Shown here: positions 44,751-54,391 of the stretch, one piece after another
Numbering within the stretch: position 1 is the first letter of the stretch
Layout of the letters: the number at the start of each line of letters is the position of its first letter
Source: Jaenimonas drosophilae
Taxonomy: Eukaryota > Euglenozoa > Kinetoplastea > Trypanosomatida > Trypanosomatidae
Reading direction: 5' to 3'
DNA length: 64,000 nt
NCBI GenBank assembly: GCA_030849065.1
Contig: JASAON010001617.1
Coordinates: forward strand, 38,224-102,223
Made by a program: the position numbers and the translations under genes
Notes under the pieces: model-generated
What the model saw: only the letters and a program-made list of their open reading frames with translations
Database searches by the model: none
What the model was told of the DNA's origin: nothing

Positions 44751-47700
44751 TCACTTCCTGCCTCCCGCAATGTTCTTGAGCACCTCCGCATGCTTCTTTT
44801 CCACGAGCCGCACCGCGAGCTTCTCCAGAACATCATCCTTCGCCTCCCAGTCGTCGATGATCATTCGTGCATTATCCAACTTTGGCATCTTCGTCAGGGG
44901 GTTGTTGCACAGGTCAATCGTCTTGGCCGTGGCCTTGCTCTCACTGCTGCACCACGTGGAGCACCACAACCACTCCTGTGGCAGTGAGTAGATGCGCACC
45001 ACGTTTTGCAAGTAGTTTGGCAGATCCTGGTCCAAGTTGGCCAGACTGTTGGGGTCGCCGGCGAGCTGAGCGTAGGTGGAGCGGTAAATGTCAGCGGAGC
45101 GCAACGCACGAAAGTGTTGCAGGTCCACGAGGAAGATGGCGCTGATGTGATAGGGCATCCCGTGGAGGTGTGATACCCAGAACCCCTGCTCCCAGAACCG
45201 AAAACCGTTCGTGGCGTTGTTGCGGCGTTCATCACTGCAGAAGGGCGTCATGGCGATGGGATGATGGTGCATGTCGAGGTTGTAGAGCTCGTGGAGGTCA
45301 GCGAGCGCGGTTTGATCGGCATCCACAAAGATGACGCGCTCCACATCGAGTGGGAAGAGAACGTCGAGGAACAAGATTTTGTACGCCCAAATCTTGCGCT
45401 GCTTCTCCGTCTGTTTCGGCAGCCACCACGGCCAGTGATAGCTCACAAACGATACCTCGAAGCCGAGCTCCGCCGCGAGGAGTGGCACGTACTCGCGGAA
45501 TTGTGGGGAGAGATAGTTCTCAATCACCCAGAATTTGATGCGTGTTGTGTTGCTGCCCAGCACATTGGAGGAGGAGTTATACACGCTGTGCATCATCATG
45601 CGAAGGAAGCGTTCGTAGAGGTGGCCAGATGCCACGCTGAAGATGTTCAGAGTGGGCCGCGATGGAGGCGAGGCACGGTGGCCCACCTCCGCGGGTGGCC
45701 AGACGTGTTTGGCGCGGATAAAGTCGCTGATGGCGGCTTCCTGGATGGTTGGTGTGCCGGGATGCTGATGAATGTCTGTGTGGAGATGCTTCCCCGCGAA
45801 GGAGTCAAGCACAATCGCGGCACGGCCATCCATCACCTGGGCACCACCGCTGATGCTGCTAATCTCAAAGGCCTCGGCGTGTGGGCCGGGCGCCACACTC
45901 AACCACCACATGCCAGGGTGCGCAGGAAGTTGGTAGTAGCCCAGGGTTTGCATCACCAAGGTATCTCGTGGAGGTACACCATCTTCGTCCGCCGCGCTGG
46001 TGAGGCGAAGGGGCAAGCCTGCCACCTCTACACGTACTCCAGCCGATGCTGATGACGTGGATGGTGCTGCCTCGCCCGTGATGAGGAGTGCCGTCAGTTG
46101 GTAGTGGGCCCGCACCTGCTGCACACCACGCGGAAGACGTGAGAGGAGGATGTTATCCAAATCACCGTCGGCCTCCGTCGCGCGCACATTCCACGACTCC
46201 GGCTCTTCCACCCCAACCGTCAGCACCATCTCCATCGGCAGCCCTCGAAAATCTGCCGCCGGTGCGGTGATGGCGCCACTCGCCGCGTCAAACTGCAAAG
46301 ACGGACGTGCCACAAACGTGAAGAGATCCCGAATGGGGCGCTGAACCTCCGTCGATGGGTTCAGAAGGACGGTGAGGGCCACCGACATGGTTGAGCGCAT
46401 CAGCACATCGCAGAGAGAGAGCACCAACTGTGCGCTGCGTGCCGTGGGATCAACCACCGCGACTATATCATATCGCGCGGTGTTCGTTCCTGACGCCTGA
46501 AAGGCGGAGGAGTTGGTGTGAAAACTAATGTGCTCCACGTGGGGCTGGAAGGAGCGCAACATGCCGAAATTAGCTTCTCCGCGTACTTGCGCATCCACGA
46601 TGAGGATGGAGGAGATGGCGGCGATGCGGGCGGAGAAGAAGCTGCTGCCTAAGTCCGTGGAGGAGAGGAGGCTGTTGCTGAGCTCCACGAAATTAACAAC
46701 CTCCAGTGCATCATGCACATCGACGGCGGCGTTGAGCTGCTGCAGAGCGAGCTCCAGGAAGTCCGTCCCACGGAGATCATCATCCATCACCGTCACCCGA
46801 CCGCTCGATATGAGAATTGGTCCCGATAAACCAGTTGTGGCTCTAGTTTGATGCTGCTGTTTGTGTTTGTGCAGCTGCGCACGTACCTCCTTCACGAAGG
46901 CGTGAGCAATCCGCGTCTGGAAGTCAAGCTGCGGTGCGGAGATCCACCGTCGCTGCTTCAGCAACTTGGCCGATGACTCAGACACCTCACCCGGCACCAC
47001 CAACTCTGCCAAACGTGTTTGTGGGTCCACGTGTGCATCGCGGGTGTGGTTCAGTACGTGTTGGATGTACTCTAGCACACCATCCAGACGCTTTGCCTCG
47101 CTCACTTCTCCCATACCTTCCAGCAGCTGTTGCAGTGTTGCGGCAACAGAGGAGCTGATGATCGGCTCTGCCTCCTCCTCATCCTCCTTCATCACCACCG
47201 CCAATCGCCATGAGCTGCAGAGCGCGGCGTAGCGGCCTCCGCGACGTGTCTGTGTAGAGTTGGTGGAGCTCGATCCGCATGAGGCCATCGCCTTCAACGC
47301 GTTGGCCACCCTCTCCAAGCCAGCAACGGTGGAGGTGGCGTAGGGAAACAACACCACATCACTCACCATGGCAATGGCACCAACATAGTTGGTCGGATGA
47401 AAAAATGGACGATGCTCCAGCATCTGCAACACCGATGCGTGTGCAAATGGAATCCGCACGCCACCTTCCCACTCCAGCGCCGGATGCGCTCGAGAGGAGG
47501 CGGCATAATGCTTCAAGATGCCCCGGTAGAGGTTGGCGGTGCGATCCGTGATGATCTTCTTGGCGATGAGCTGCCGCATACGTTGGTTCTCTTCGGGGAT
47601 GTTGCGAAAGAGCTCCTTCAGGCTGTGAAAGGGAATGCCGTTGATGAGGAAGGCTGGTGCGTGGGCGAGTCGGAGATCCACCGACATGGAGTGTTGTGTC

Positions 47701-50036
47701 TTGGCGTACATCTGCAAGAAGGTACCATCACTGAGTACGTCCTGCACACTTCGTGCTGATGCTCTTGTCGTGGATGTGCCGTCACTGAGACTCTGAAACA
47801 ACTCATTTGCAATGTGCTCAACGAGCTCGAGGAGGGCGCCCTTTTCCACCTGCACCGTAAAGTCCTTGGCGATGATCTTCATCAGCCGATCTAGGAAAGG
47901 TGCGATTAACGTACCACTTGCATCGCGGTGTTGGCCAAGATGATGAAGAACGGCGGAGATCATCATCACAAACTTGGAGCACTTACTCAGCTCCGTGGAG
48001 AGGATGCGATGTGCATCGTTGTCGGTGGTGGCAGACATGATGTTGCTCCAGCTGCCATCAACAATAACGAGTCCCGCGCGTACCGGCGTACCGCGCCACA
48101 ACAACTGAATTATCTCCATCATCGCGGCCCGACCCTCCTCGGTGGATGGATCCACCACCACCACCAAATTCATGATATTTCGGCGCGGGCTGCTCATCCT
48201 CGATGATTGTTGCAAAAGGCTGGTGAGGTAAGGGGGCATGTCGGCGTACATCTCCTCCTTCTCAATATCATTGATCCAAACGGTGTAGGCTTCACGAACG
48301 TGCAAACGTCGCTGCTGAAGCGCTGGGGAGGCCTTGGCGAGTGCGGCAAGCTTCCGAATGAGGGGGAAGACCTTGTGCTCCTCCACGGGGAAGTTATGTA
48401 CCACACCAACCTCATTCTTCTCGTTGTTGTTGTTGTTGTTTTCGTCATCATCCTCGTGTGGGGCGATGCAACGTGTGCTCAGTACATCGGCCAGACGTTG
48501 GTAGAGCCGCTCCTCCTCCCACAGGTGCTGCAACAGGCCAAAGTAGGAGAGCTGGCGCAGACCAACGAGGCGGCCATTCACCACCAAAACCGCCTCATCG
48601 CTCTTCATGTAGCTGTTTAGAATCATCACCTCCTCACGTACGGTGGCGAGGCGTGCGGGTGTGCTGCCCATCCGCGACAAGCGCGCCGCATGGAGCGGGA
48701 AGCGCGTGATGAGATCCACCAAGGCGGCCAGCTTATCCTGCTTCACTTCGGCGATGTACTGCGCGGCGGCCAGGCCAATGTTCTGCATCTCCCACACATC
48801 CAAATCAACCTTGGCAATTTCTGTGTGGCCGAGAATATCCTCCAGCTCCATCGCGAAAGCGTCGAGCACCGTCGCGAGGCTCGGATGACGCTGCTTGAGA
48901 GTGGGGATGGAGAAGCCAGCCACATCTGCCGATGCGGGTGAAGATGATGATGAGGTGGTAGTTGTTGTTGATCCATCGTCGTGATTTGCGGTGCCGCCGC
49001 GTTCATCCACCACCTTGTACTCCATATTTCGGAAGTCAATGGTGGCGCCGTAGCCCTGCAACATCAGCGGCTGCGTCCAAACCTCCTCCACCACTTCCTC
49101 ATCACCAACATCTCTGCTGCGCGCACCTCCACCACACACACGCCCGGTGGCAGCAGGAAGATGGCGGTACACCACAACCACGTTGAAGGCGCCATCATTC
49201 TTCACTGCCTCCATGAGGCGGCGATACATTGCTTGAGAGGTGTGCTGGCCAATGAGGCCGTACAACACCACAACAGCCTCCGCGGCGTGAAGCGGCGTCG
49301 AGGATGGATGAACATGATCAAAGTCTTGCAACACCGTGGATGCCCACACACGCACATCATCACCGACATCCCGTCGATGAGGTGTACGTCGTGGAAGCTG
49401 ACGCACGAGTGCACGAGCCTCCTCCACGGTGGAGAAGAGGTGAGTTGTGATGTGCCCGCCATCAACCGTCTTCACCGCCAAGAAGGGAGCTCCTCGACAG
49501 ATGGAAGAGAGCGTGGGCGATGATGATGATGATGATGATGCCTTTGACCACGATGCTACTTCGTGTGTGGCGAGTGCTGCGTGAGCTTCCACCGCAGGTG
49601 CCGTCACACGACCCGCCAAATCCATCTCAAATAAGGCACGAATGTGCTGATTCACAGACAAGGATGGCGCTGATGTATCTCCATCTTCATGCATCAGCAT
49701 CTGCGTAAGAACCCTGTACTGTTGTTGTTGCGTGAGGCCACGAGCACCTTCTTCATGTCTAGGGAGTTTGGCACCTGCGGCGATGAGCTTCTCTGCACGC
49801 TCCACGCAATCAAAGAAGGAAGATGGCTCGAGCTGCCGGCCCATCCATTCACACCCATCTTGAAGCAGTGGCGTGTCGGTCCAGTTGGCGCTCATACTCA
49901 CGTGTACGCCCTTCGCCTCCACCGCCACAACACACATCAGCAACGCGAGAAGTGCTACGATGAAGAAGCGGTTGGCGAATGATCCAGTGCTGCAGCGTCG
50001 ATGCTGCCGCCCAACACACGTGACGGGCAGCGGCAT
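44751..50036 (-). CDS. UGGT: UDP-glucose:glycoprotein glucosyltransferase (UGGT)
   Basis: From ATG 50036 the protein has 1761 residues, beginning with a signal peptide (hydrophobic core FFIVALLALLMCVVAVEA near residues 25-42). The last 300 residues are the GT24 catalytic domain: LNIFSVASGHLYERFLRMM near 1465, the metal-binding DAD in VIFVDADQ near 1570, YHISAIFLVDLQ, and NLDQDLPNYLQ to PQEWLWC. The preceding 1400 residues form the folding sensor with thioredoxin-like repeats, a beta-rich section (RYDIVAVVDPTARSAQ) and an Asn run from a triplet repeat. The enzyme reglucosylates N-glycans of unfolded glycoproteins in the ER so that calreticulin rebinds them. The C-terminus (NIAGGRK) lacks the KDEL-like signal of animal UGGTs. 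It is about 200 residues longer than the human enzyme, mostly in the sensor region. Confidence 0.95.
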   Translation of the reverse strand: MPLPVTCVGRQHRRCSTGSFANRFFIVALLALLMCVVAVEAKGVHVSMSANWTDTPLLQDGCEWMGRQLEPSSFFDCVERAEKLIAAGAKLPRHEEGARGLTQQQQYRVLTQMLMHEDGDTSAPSLSVNQHIRALFEMDLAGRVTAPAVEAHAALATHEVASWSKASSSSSSSPTLSSICRGAPFLAVKTVDGGHITTHLFSTVEEARALVRQLPRRTPHRRDVGDDVRVWASTVLQDFDHVHPSSTPLHAAEAVVVLYGLIGQHTSQAMYRRLMEAVKNDGAFNVVVVYRHLPAATGRVCGGGARSRDVGDEEVVEEVWTQPLMLQGYGATIDFRNMEYKVVDERGGTANHDDGSTTTTTSSSSSPASADVAGFSIPTLKQRHPSLATVLDAFAMELEDILGHTEIAKVDLDVWEMQNIGLAAAQYIAEVKQDKLAALVDLITRFPLHAARLSRMGSTPARLATVREEVMILNSYMKSDEAVLVVNGRLVGLRQLSYFGLLQHLWEEERLYQRLADVLSTRCIAPHEDDDENNNNNNEKNEVGVVHNFPVEEHKVFPLIRKLAALAKASPALQQRRLHVREAYTVWINDIEKEEMYADMPPYLTSLLQQSSRMSSPRRNIMNLVVVVDPSTEEGRAAMMEIIQLLWRGTPVRAGLVIVDGSWSNIMSATTDNDAHRILSTELSKCSKFVMMISAVLHHLGQHRDASGTLIAPFLDRLMKIIAKDFTVQVEKGALLELVEHIANELFQSLSDGTSTTRASARSVQDVLSDGTFLQMYAKTQHSMSVDLRLAHAPAFLINGIPFHSLKELFRNIPEENQRMRQLIAKKIITDRTANLYRGILKHYAASSRAHPALEWEGGVRIPFAHASVLQMLEHRPFFHPTNYVGAIAMVSDVVLFPYATSTVAGLERVANALKAMASCGSSSTNSTQTRRGGRYAALCSSWRLAVVMKEDEEEAEPIISSSVAATLQQLLEGMGEVSEAKRLDGVLEYIQHVLNHTRDAHVDPQTRLAELVVPGEVSESSAKLLKQRRWISAPQLDFQTRIAHAFVKEVRAQLHKHKQQHQTRATTGLSGPILISSGRVTVMDDDLRGTDFLELALQQLNAAVDVHDALEVVNFVELSNSLLSSTDLGSSFFSARIAAISSILIVDAQVRGEANFGMLRSFQPHVEHISFHTNSSAFQASGTNTARYDIVAVVDPTARSAQLVLSLCDVLMRSTMSVALTVLLNPSTEVQRPIRDLFTFVARPSLQFDAASGAITAPAADFRGLPMEMVLTVGVEEPESWNVRATEADGDLDNILLSRLPRGVQQVRAHYQLTALLITGEAAPSTSSASAGVRVEVAGLPLRLTSAADEDGVPPRDTLVMQTLGYYQLPAHPGMWWLSVAPGPHAEAFEISSISGGAQVMDGRAAIVLDSFAGKHLHTDIHQHPGTPTIQEAAISDFIRAKHVWPPAEVGHRASPPSRPTLNIFSVASGHLYERFLRMMMHSVYNSSSNVLGSNTTRIKFWVIENYLSPQFREYVPLLAAELGFEVSFVSYHWPWWLPKQTEKQRKIWAYKILFLDVLFPLDVERVIFVDADQTALADLHELYNLDMHHHPIAMTPFCSDERRNNATNGFRFWEQGFWVSHLHGMPYHISAIFLVDLQHFRALRSADIYRSTYAQLAGDPNSLANLDQDLPNYLQNVVRIYSLPQEWLWCSTWCSSESKATAKTIDLCNNPLTKMPKLDNARMIIDDWEAKDDVLEKLAVRLVEKKHAEVLKNIAGGRK

Positions 50037-50194
50037 AATGATGCAGATGAAACGAAGACGAAGACGAGCAATGAACAATGTGTGTTGTTGCTGCTCTTGA
50101 TGAATGTGCCAATCTCCTCACCTTGACTCTAAGAAGGGTTCCTGAACAAGAAGAGGATGAGAAGTGATAGCACGTGATTTTCACTTGTGCAACA

Positions 50195-50195
50195 A

Positions 50196-50221
<26 letters not shown>
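50195..50221. repeat. CA dinucleotide microsatellite
   Basis: About 13 perfect CA units in the spacer between UGGT and the LRR gene. Confidence 0.95.
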
Positions 50222-50227
<6 letters not shown>

Positions 50228-50301
50228 GGTAGTAGAGAGACTCATGCACCTCAATGAACGTGCGTATGAATGGCAGAAGCAGTGATGCACGAACACTTCA
50301 C

Positions 50302-51411
50302 TCACCTGCCCAGAGCTTCGTCTGCCTCGAGGACGTAGTCTGGCAGCCAATCCGCCCACTTGTTATCGTGGATGAGGATCTTTCGCACCCCGAGCGGTAC
50401 ATCCTCCAAATACACCCTCCCCGTGAAGTTGTTGTGATCGAGAAGGAGATAGCGCATCGCAGGGCTGATCTCCGCCAACTCCAGTGTGCCATGGAAGTTG
50501 TTGTTGCTGATATCGAGGTAGCTCATCAATGGCGGCACATCTGATAAACGAAAGAGGCCGTAGAGGTGATTGTTGGGCAACGCGATTGCTCGGAGTGAGG
50601 ATGGCACCGAGCCCCACACAATCTGCCCAGTCAGATTGGCATGCCCGAGCTCCACCCACTCCACCCCGGTAGACGCCACTCGCCGCAACACCTCCATCAC
50701 CTCATGCGGCGGTGGCAGCTCCACGTGCGAGAGATTGAGGGAGATGAGGCTGCGTGGAAGACGCATGATATCAACCACCCGCTCACCCGCTCCGGGAATG
50801 AGATGTAGTGCCATGTGCTTCAGTAATGGAGTGAAGCGCTGTTTTTCCTCCGTCGTGGGGAGTTGGAGGCGGCGAAACCGGCATCCTACGCAGGCTACTG
50901 ACTCTAGCGGTGTTCTTGCGTGAGCTAGACGGAAAACACTCAGCTCATCGGTTTGCATGGGCTGCATCGTCGTGGTTGTGGCGGAGGCACAGCGAGGTCC
51001 ATGCGCCCAATCCACGTCAAATGCGGCGAGCTCCACCACATCGCCCGTGGCAGTTACATCCAGCGGCTGCATCAAGCATGAATTCCTCACGTACACACGT
51101 CGGATGGTGGAGGGAAGCTCTGCAAAGTGAATGCGCCCCACCACGCTATTCAGATGGAGCTCCGCCACTGTTTCTTCGGCACAACGAAGCTCCGGGCAGT
51201 TGCAGATGGATGCCTCGCTTGAATCACCACTACTCACGCCGGCAAAGGAGCTACAAATGGGCTGAGTGAGCTCCAGCGCCTTCTTCAGCTGCTCCACGAT
51301 CTTCAGCGATGCCGCATCCGCAGCAAGTGATACCGGGGCCGTCAAGAGCACCAGGAGGCATACCCACAACAGAAGACGTGCTGCGGGTGCATTACGATGC
51401 CTGGCGAGCAT
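50302..51411 (-). CDS. Secreted or surface leucine-rich-repeat protein
   Basis: Start at ATG 51411 gives 369 residues; the upstream frame has only a GTG. Residues 1-33 form a signal peptide (Arg-rich, then LLLWVCLLVLLTAPVSLA). A Cys-rich region (ICSSF, CNCPELRC) follows, then irregular leucine-rich repeats. The C-terminal ones are clearest: SLISLNLSHVELP, LRAIALPNNHLYG, LMSYLDISNNNFHG, MRYLLLDHNNFTG, VRKILIHDNKW, each 22-23 residues apart. The NxxxG pattern resembles the extracellular LRRs of trypanosomatid proteophosphoglycans and plant receptors. Such repeats bind proteins. There is no C-terminal membrane helix or obvious GPI signal, so it may be secreted, lysosomal or vacuolar. Confidence 0.82.
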   Translation of the reverse strand: MLARHRNAPAARLLLWVCLLVLLTAPVSLAADAASLKIVEQLKKALELTQPICSSFAGVSSGDSSEASICNCPELRCAEETVAELHLNSVVGRIHFAELPSTIRRVYVRNSCLMQPLDVTATGDVVELAAFDVDWAHGPRCASATTTTMQPMQTDELSVFRLAHARTPLESVACVGCRFRRLQLPTTEEKQRFTPLLKHMALHLIPGAGERVVDIMRLPRSLISLNLSHVELPPPHEVMEVLRRVASTGVEWVELGHANLTGQIVWGSVPSSLRAIALPNNHLYGLFRLSDVPPLMSYLDISNNNFHGTLELAEISPAMRYLLLDHNNFTGRVYLEDVPLGVRKILIHDNKWADWLPDYVLEADEALGR

Positions 51412-51676
51412 CTCACTTCGCCAGCACGACCCTAGCACAAAATTGATTCAGCAGATCCACCTACCTAGCGGGAGAGAGAGGGAGGCATTGTTGGCATACA
51501 CACACAGCAGTTGTGTTCTGAGTGAGATGAAGCACAACAGCCACATCACAACAACAACCTTGAACACATGGAGATGACGAATTTCTCAATCTTTTTTTTT
51601 GTTTTGGTCGCTGCAGACACAACACTCTCAGCTTCTGCATCATCCACACAGCACATCACCAACATATCTCTCTCTT

Positions 51677-52342
51677 CTAGATCTTTCCTTGAAGGATGTT
51701 GGGAATCATGTTTCCTGCGCTCTCCAACACGGTGTAGTAGATGGTGACGAAGTCCAGCGTGGAGGTGAACATATCCATGAAACCAAAAAAGAGCATGGAG
51801 ACGATATTGCCACGGGCATACTCCAGCGCCCAGCACTCATCGGGCATGCGGTACTGCTTCGCCGTGTGCCGTGGCAAGTAGTGCTGCTCGCCAGCTGGAT
51901 AGACCTCCTTGTTGCCGGTTCCGGGCAGGGCTGCCCACTGCTCTCCGTAGATGATTGTGAAGAAGTCCTCGGCGAAGAAGCGGCCGGTGTGGCCCTCCGT
52001 TCCGACAGAGGTGCCAAAAATGATGAGATACTCCGAGAAGGAGCAGTGCAGCACCGTCATGCTGCCCATGGCACCACCCGCGTTGTTCCAGATCCAACGT
52101 CCAGTGGAGCGGGTGATGTGTGGGTAGGCCGCCAGGACCTGCTGAATCACCGCCTCACTCACGTGGGTCGGCGTGACAGCATCGCCGTACTGCTCATGAG
52201 CAGCTGCCATGCCAGCCTTGGCGAGCTGCTGCAGGTGCTTCGGGTCATACTGCCAGTGCATAGGCTGATCCACGTAGTAGAAGAAGGCACCGACGAGGAG
52301 GAGTACCACCACCGCGGTGTAAGTGCAACGACACAAACGCAT
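51677..52342 (-). CDS. ERG2: Sterol C-8 isomerase, ERG2/sigma-1 receptor family
   Basis: ATG 52342, 221 residues, close to yeast Erg2p (222). An N-terminal membrane helix (AVVVLLLVGAFFYYV) is followed by the family core: NNAGGAMGSMTVLHCSFSEYL, FGTSVGTEGHTGRF, DFFTIIYGEQW, a PG..EVYPAG element, HYLPRHTAKQYR, WALEYARGNIVSMLFFG and FTSTLDFVTIYYTVL. The Glu in WALEYARG and the acidic residue before FFTII correspond to the two acidic ligand-contacting positions of the sigma-1 receptor. The enzyme moves the sterol double bond from C8 to C7 in ER ergosterol synthesis. Kinetoplastids make ergosterol-type sterols, which fits. The divergent alternative EBP is excluded by these motifs. Confidence 0.93.
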   Translation of the reverse strand: MRLCRCTYTAVVVLLLVGAFFYYVDQPMHWQYDPKHLQQLAKAGMAAAHEQYGDAVTPTHVSEAVIQQVLAAYPHITRSTGRWIWNNAGGAMGSMTVLHCSFSEYLIIFGTSVGTEGHTGRFFAEDFFTIIYGEQWAALPGTGNKEVYPAGEQHYLPRHTAKQYRMPDECWALEYARGNIVSMLFFGFMDMFTSTLDFVTIYYTVLESAGNMIPNILQGKI

Positions 52343-52791
52343 GATTATGACGATGACGTGTGTGTGTGTGTGTGTGTGTGTGTAGATGTGTAGAAGTATG
52401 AAGGCCGCGCGATGGAGAAGAGGCCTGTACTGAAAAAGGTAGGGGGAGGAAGGAAAACAATGATGAGATAGAAACTACGAGAAGAAAAAGAAGAAGAAGA
52501 AGAGCACATTGATGGTTCATCTGTAGTCACGACAACATTGTTGTGATGAGCTTCAGTTGGCCACTACAGCCATGCATATGATGTGGTGGATTGAGAAGGG
52601 AGGATACACACCTTGATTGAGATGCCGCCATCAAAGGCCATAGTACGGTGTTGCAACTTCGGCGGCACGTATATGTGTGTGTGTGTGTGTGCAAGGTGGT
52701 GTGGCACCTGAAGTCATGTTCGTGACCAGCATCGCAAAAATATACGCACAAAACCCATTGACACCCATCATCCTGAGACATCTGCACCACC
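52343..52791. other. Spacer with TG microsatellites
   Basis: About 450 bases between ERG2 and GDI. Holds TG repeats at 52358-52382 and near 52675-52691 and a GAA-rich block at 52480-52503, which is pyrimidine-rich on the minus strand and may act in ERG2 splicing. No ORF supported. Confidence 0.6.
52358..52382. repeat. TG dinucleotide microsatellite
   Basis: About 12 perfect TG units in the ERG2 5' flank. Confidence 0.95.
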
Positions 52792-54120
52792 TCAGTTCCC
52801 CTGTGGCTGCTTCATGAACTCAAAGTTGTAGGGCTTGCCGTGAATACGTTCAAACAACTCCAGCACATTCTCCGCCGCACGCTCAAAGTGCGTGGCCGCA
52901 TCGTAGCTGTTGCTGATGTAGCAGTGGCTTGCCGTACCATCATCCAGTGGGGTGTACAGGTTAGAGAGGCAGCAGAATGTTTCCAGAGGCTTGCCAATGA
53001 GACGGAGGCCCGGCATGATGTCTTCCTGAGGGTTGGCGGTGTTCTCCACGACGGTGCCAATAATAACAATGTACTTTCCCTCTGGGCACACCTTGAACTC
53101 ATCGCTCAGCTGCAGAATGTAGATATCATTCTTGCGATTCAGCTCACTTTGGGGGATGATGATTTGGCAGGAGTTGGCGGCAGGCTTCAAGTCGGGAATG
53201 GGATGATCCATGATGGCGATGCAGCGAATCACCTTGCCGTAGAGTCGCACACGGTCAGGGAAGTAGCTCGGATCACCCACCACATATTTGCCATACGCCT
53301 TCTTGCCGTTGCTCTCGATGGCCTCAAACTTACCCGAGGCATCAAAGTGAACCTTATCCACAGGGGTCTGGAGCATGTAGGTGCCACCGTACACCGCACA
53401 GAGGCGTGAGAAGGCCTGGGGCAGCTCACCACTGCCGTAGAGCGGGTAAACGTAGGGCGACTTGCCGTACATGTTGAAGCTGTTTTCGTAGAGTTTGCAG
53501 CGAAGGATGGTGGGGAGGGCGGGCTGGTTGAGGTACTCGTCGTTGTTCTGGAGAGCGATGGCGTGGCCCACGAAGCTGATCGTATCTTTGCCAATACCGA
53601 ATTCTTCGTACAACTTCTGCATCGTCATGGTCTGCAGGTTGTGGCCCTTGTGTGTTTTTGGGTCGTTGGGCTCGTAGGCGGAGATGAACTGGAACAGCTT
53701 GGCAGCACGACGCTTCTCAAAGAAGCCCATCAGGGAGGAGGAGAGGGCCTCGGACTCCGTGACGGGTACCTTGGCAATCTTGCCATCCTTCATCACAAAG
53801 GAGCAATCAAGAAGCATGAACTCCATGCTGTAGCGGTCCACCACCGTGGCGCGCAGGATCTTCACCAGCTCACCAGCACACATCAACACCTTTGGAATGA
53901 GATCCACGTTGTAGAGGTGGCTCTTGCCCATGGATGGGTTTGGCGGGCCCTTATTAAACTTGGTGTGGAGCTGCTCCAGATTGAGCGATGCGCTCTCACC
54001 GCCGTAGTAGGGGTTGCGATCCACGTGGAGCACTTTGTAGCCATGGGTAGAGAGGAGACCGGAGAGGACGCTCTCCACGAGCCCCGTGCCACAGACAATG
54101 ACGTCGTAGGTTTCCTCCAT
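52792..54120 (-). CDS. GDI: Rab GDP-dissociation inhibitor
   Basis: ATG 54120 gives 442 residues, the usual GDI length. The N-terminal FAD-like fold shows YDVIVCGTGLVESVLSGLL and VLHVDRNPYYGGESASL (sequence conserved region 1). Further landmarks are the YDVIPKVL-type NVDLIPKVLMC segment, YMLQTPVDKVHFD and the C-terminal NSYDAATHFE region with the acidic DVLELFERI-like helix (VLELFERIHG). GDI extracts prenylated GDP-bound Rab GTPases from membranes and delivers them to the next donor membrane in the cytosol. Choice over Rab escort protein rests on length and the absence of the REP insertions. The frame extends one codon further upstream only as GTG. Confidence 0.96.
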   Translation of the reverse strand: MEETYDVIVCGTGLVESVLSGLLSTHGYKVLHVDRNPYYGGESASLNLEQLHTKFNKGPPNPSMGKSHLYNVDLIPKVLMCAGELVKILRATVVDRYSMEFMLLDCSFVMKDGKIAKVPVTESEALSSSLMGFFEKRRAAKLFQFISAYEPNDPKTHKGHNLQTMTMQKLYEEFGIGKDTISFVGHAIALQNNDEYLNQPALPTILRCKLYENSFNMYGKSPYVYPLYGSGELPQAFSRLCAVYGGTYMLQTPVDKVHFDASGKFEAIESNGKKAYGKYVVGDPSYFPDRVRLYGKVIRCIAIMDHPIPDLKPAANSCQIIIPQSELNRKNDIYILQLSDEFKVCPEGKYIVIIGTVVENTANPQEDIMPGLRLIGKPLETFCCLSNLYTPLDDGTASHCYISNSYDAATHFERAAENVLELFERIHGKPYNFEFMKQPQGN

Positions 54121-54391
54121 CACTCAGTCAATTTGTGTGTGTGTGTGGGTGTATATGTGTGTTGGTGTACGTACGGTATGACGGTACTTGGTGGCCAAAC
54201 AGAGTTGTGTGTGGCGGAGGTGAACTACACTTGATCGACGAAGAAGAAGAATAGAAAGGGGGGGGGAGGTTATGATGATGGCATGCACATGTGCAGCGTA
54301 CAATGACAGTTACTCAGCAAAGACACATCGGATATGTTTAATGGTGCAAAAAGACCTGTGAACGACGACGACTGAGCGAAAGGAGGTTTCA
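54121..54391. other. Short spacer with a poly-G tract
   Basis: About 270 bases; a run of Gs near 54254-54266 reads as a C-rich tract on the minus strand. It lies upstream of GDI and may form part of its splice acceptor region. Confidence 0.5.
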
